A stretch of 23,050 nt of DNA, from NCBI GenBank assembly GCA_041687475.1, contig JAWLBW010000032.1:1-23050 (forward strand), read 5' to 3'. Positions 22,902 through 23,050 of this stretch are shown one piece after another. The notes beneath the pieces are model-generated. The model was not told the DNA's origin and made no database searches. It saw nothing but the letters and a program-made list of their open reading frames with translations. The position numbers were made by a program, and so were the translations under genes. Source of the stretch: JAWLBW01 sp041687475. GTDB lineage: Bacteria; J088; JAWLBW01. Position 1 is the first letter of the stretch. Each line of letters begins with the position of its first letter.

Positions 22902-23050
22902 CTCTGCGTCTTTGTGCCTCCGTGTATCCCCTTCCGTGTATCCCCTTCCGTGTAGCACGATTGCACGGGGCAGACGTCGGACGTCGGACGAATAAGGGCC
23001 GTTAGGCATCGGGCATTGGCAATCGGGCATTGCGCGTCGCAAGACGCGGC
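22902..23050. repeat. Composite repeat cassette running off the right edge
   Basis: Modules in order: CTCTGCG/TCTTTGT/GCCTCCG heptads (22902-22922), the 14-nt unit TGTATCCCCTTCCG twice (22923-22950), the 22-nt linker (22949-22970), GGACGTC heptads (22972-22992), GGCATYG heptads (23005-23032), and the GCAAGACGCGGC element that also precedes CTCTGCG at 22585-22600. The order repeats that of 22511-22695 cyclically, so the cassette is itself tandemly iterated. Confidence 0.85.

Noticed and set aside
22505..23050. Long minus-strand frame (to 21746) with phrases like RRPTSDV
   Set aside because: It is a translation of the heptad arrays and antisense tsaE and nnr, not a plausible protein.

Overview
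The window comes from a GC-rich Gram-negative bacterium. Several exported proteins carry lipoprotein signals, one has a Cys-containing C-terminal sorting tail of the kind known from myxobacteria, and there are PKD and beta-propeller lipoproteins plus an OleC-like ligase. This best fits a member of the old Deltaproteobacteria grade (Myxococcota, Bradymonadota or a relative). That placement is inferred from gene content only. No phage, IS transposase or CRISPR array is visible.

Positions 1-2600 hold the tail of a possible SurA/PpiC-type foldase, a convergent DedA-family membrane protein, and nadB (L-aspartate oxidase, NAD synthesis). Positions 2700-8260 look like a small lipid regulon: a minus-strand pair (alpha/beta hydrolase and OleC-like acyl-activating ligase, ATGA overlap), a TetR regulator, and a minus-strand lipase-like lipoprotein. 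Near-identical 16-bp palindromes (TAAACA-N4-TGTTTR) lie just downstream of the -10 boxes of both minus-strand units, so the TetR protein probably represses both. The hydrolase has Cys at the nucleophile elbow and Asn at the usual acid position.

Positions 8400-9660 contain tRNA-Leu(CAG), with its own promoter and terminator, followed by a 391-bp tandem duplication of non-coding repeat modules. Positions 9658-19600 encode three large exported proteins, each with a recognisable sigma70-type promoter: a 1351-residue protein with a C-terminal sorting tail, a lipoprotein with seven propeller-type repeats, and a 1308-residue PKD lipoprotein. Positions 19717-22504 hold acpS, nnr and tsaE, a commonly conserved housekeeping trio, here split by repeat-filled spacers. 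The window ends in more repeat cassettes.

The most unusual content is in the spacers. Several intergenic gaps carry short tandem arrays. At least six unrelated sequence families all have a 7-nt period, and one has an 8-nt period. Six copies of a 22-nt linker each sit directly before a heptad array, whose sequence differs between loci. This resembles the heptanucleotide STRR elements described in heterocystous cyanobacteria, but here several families are arranged as modular cassettes.
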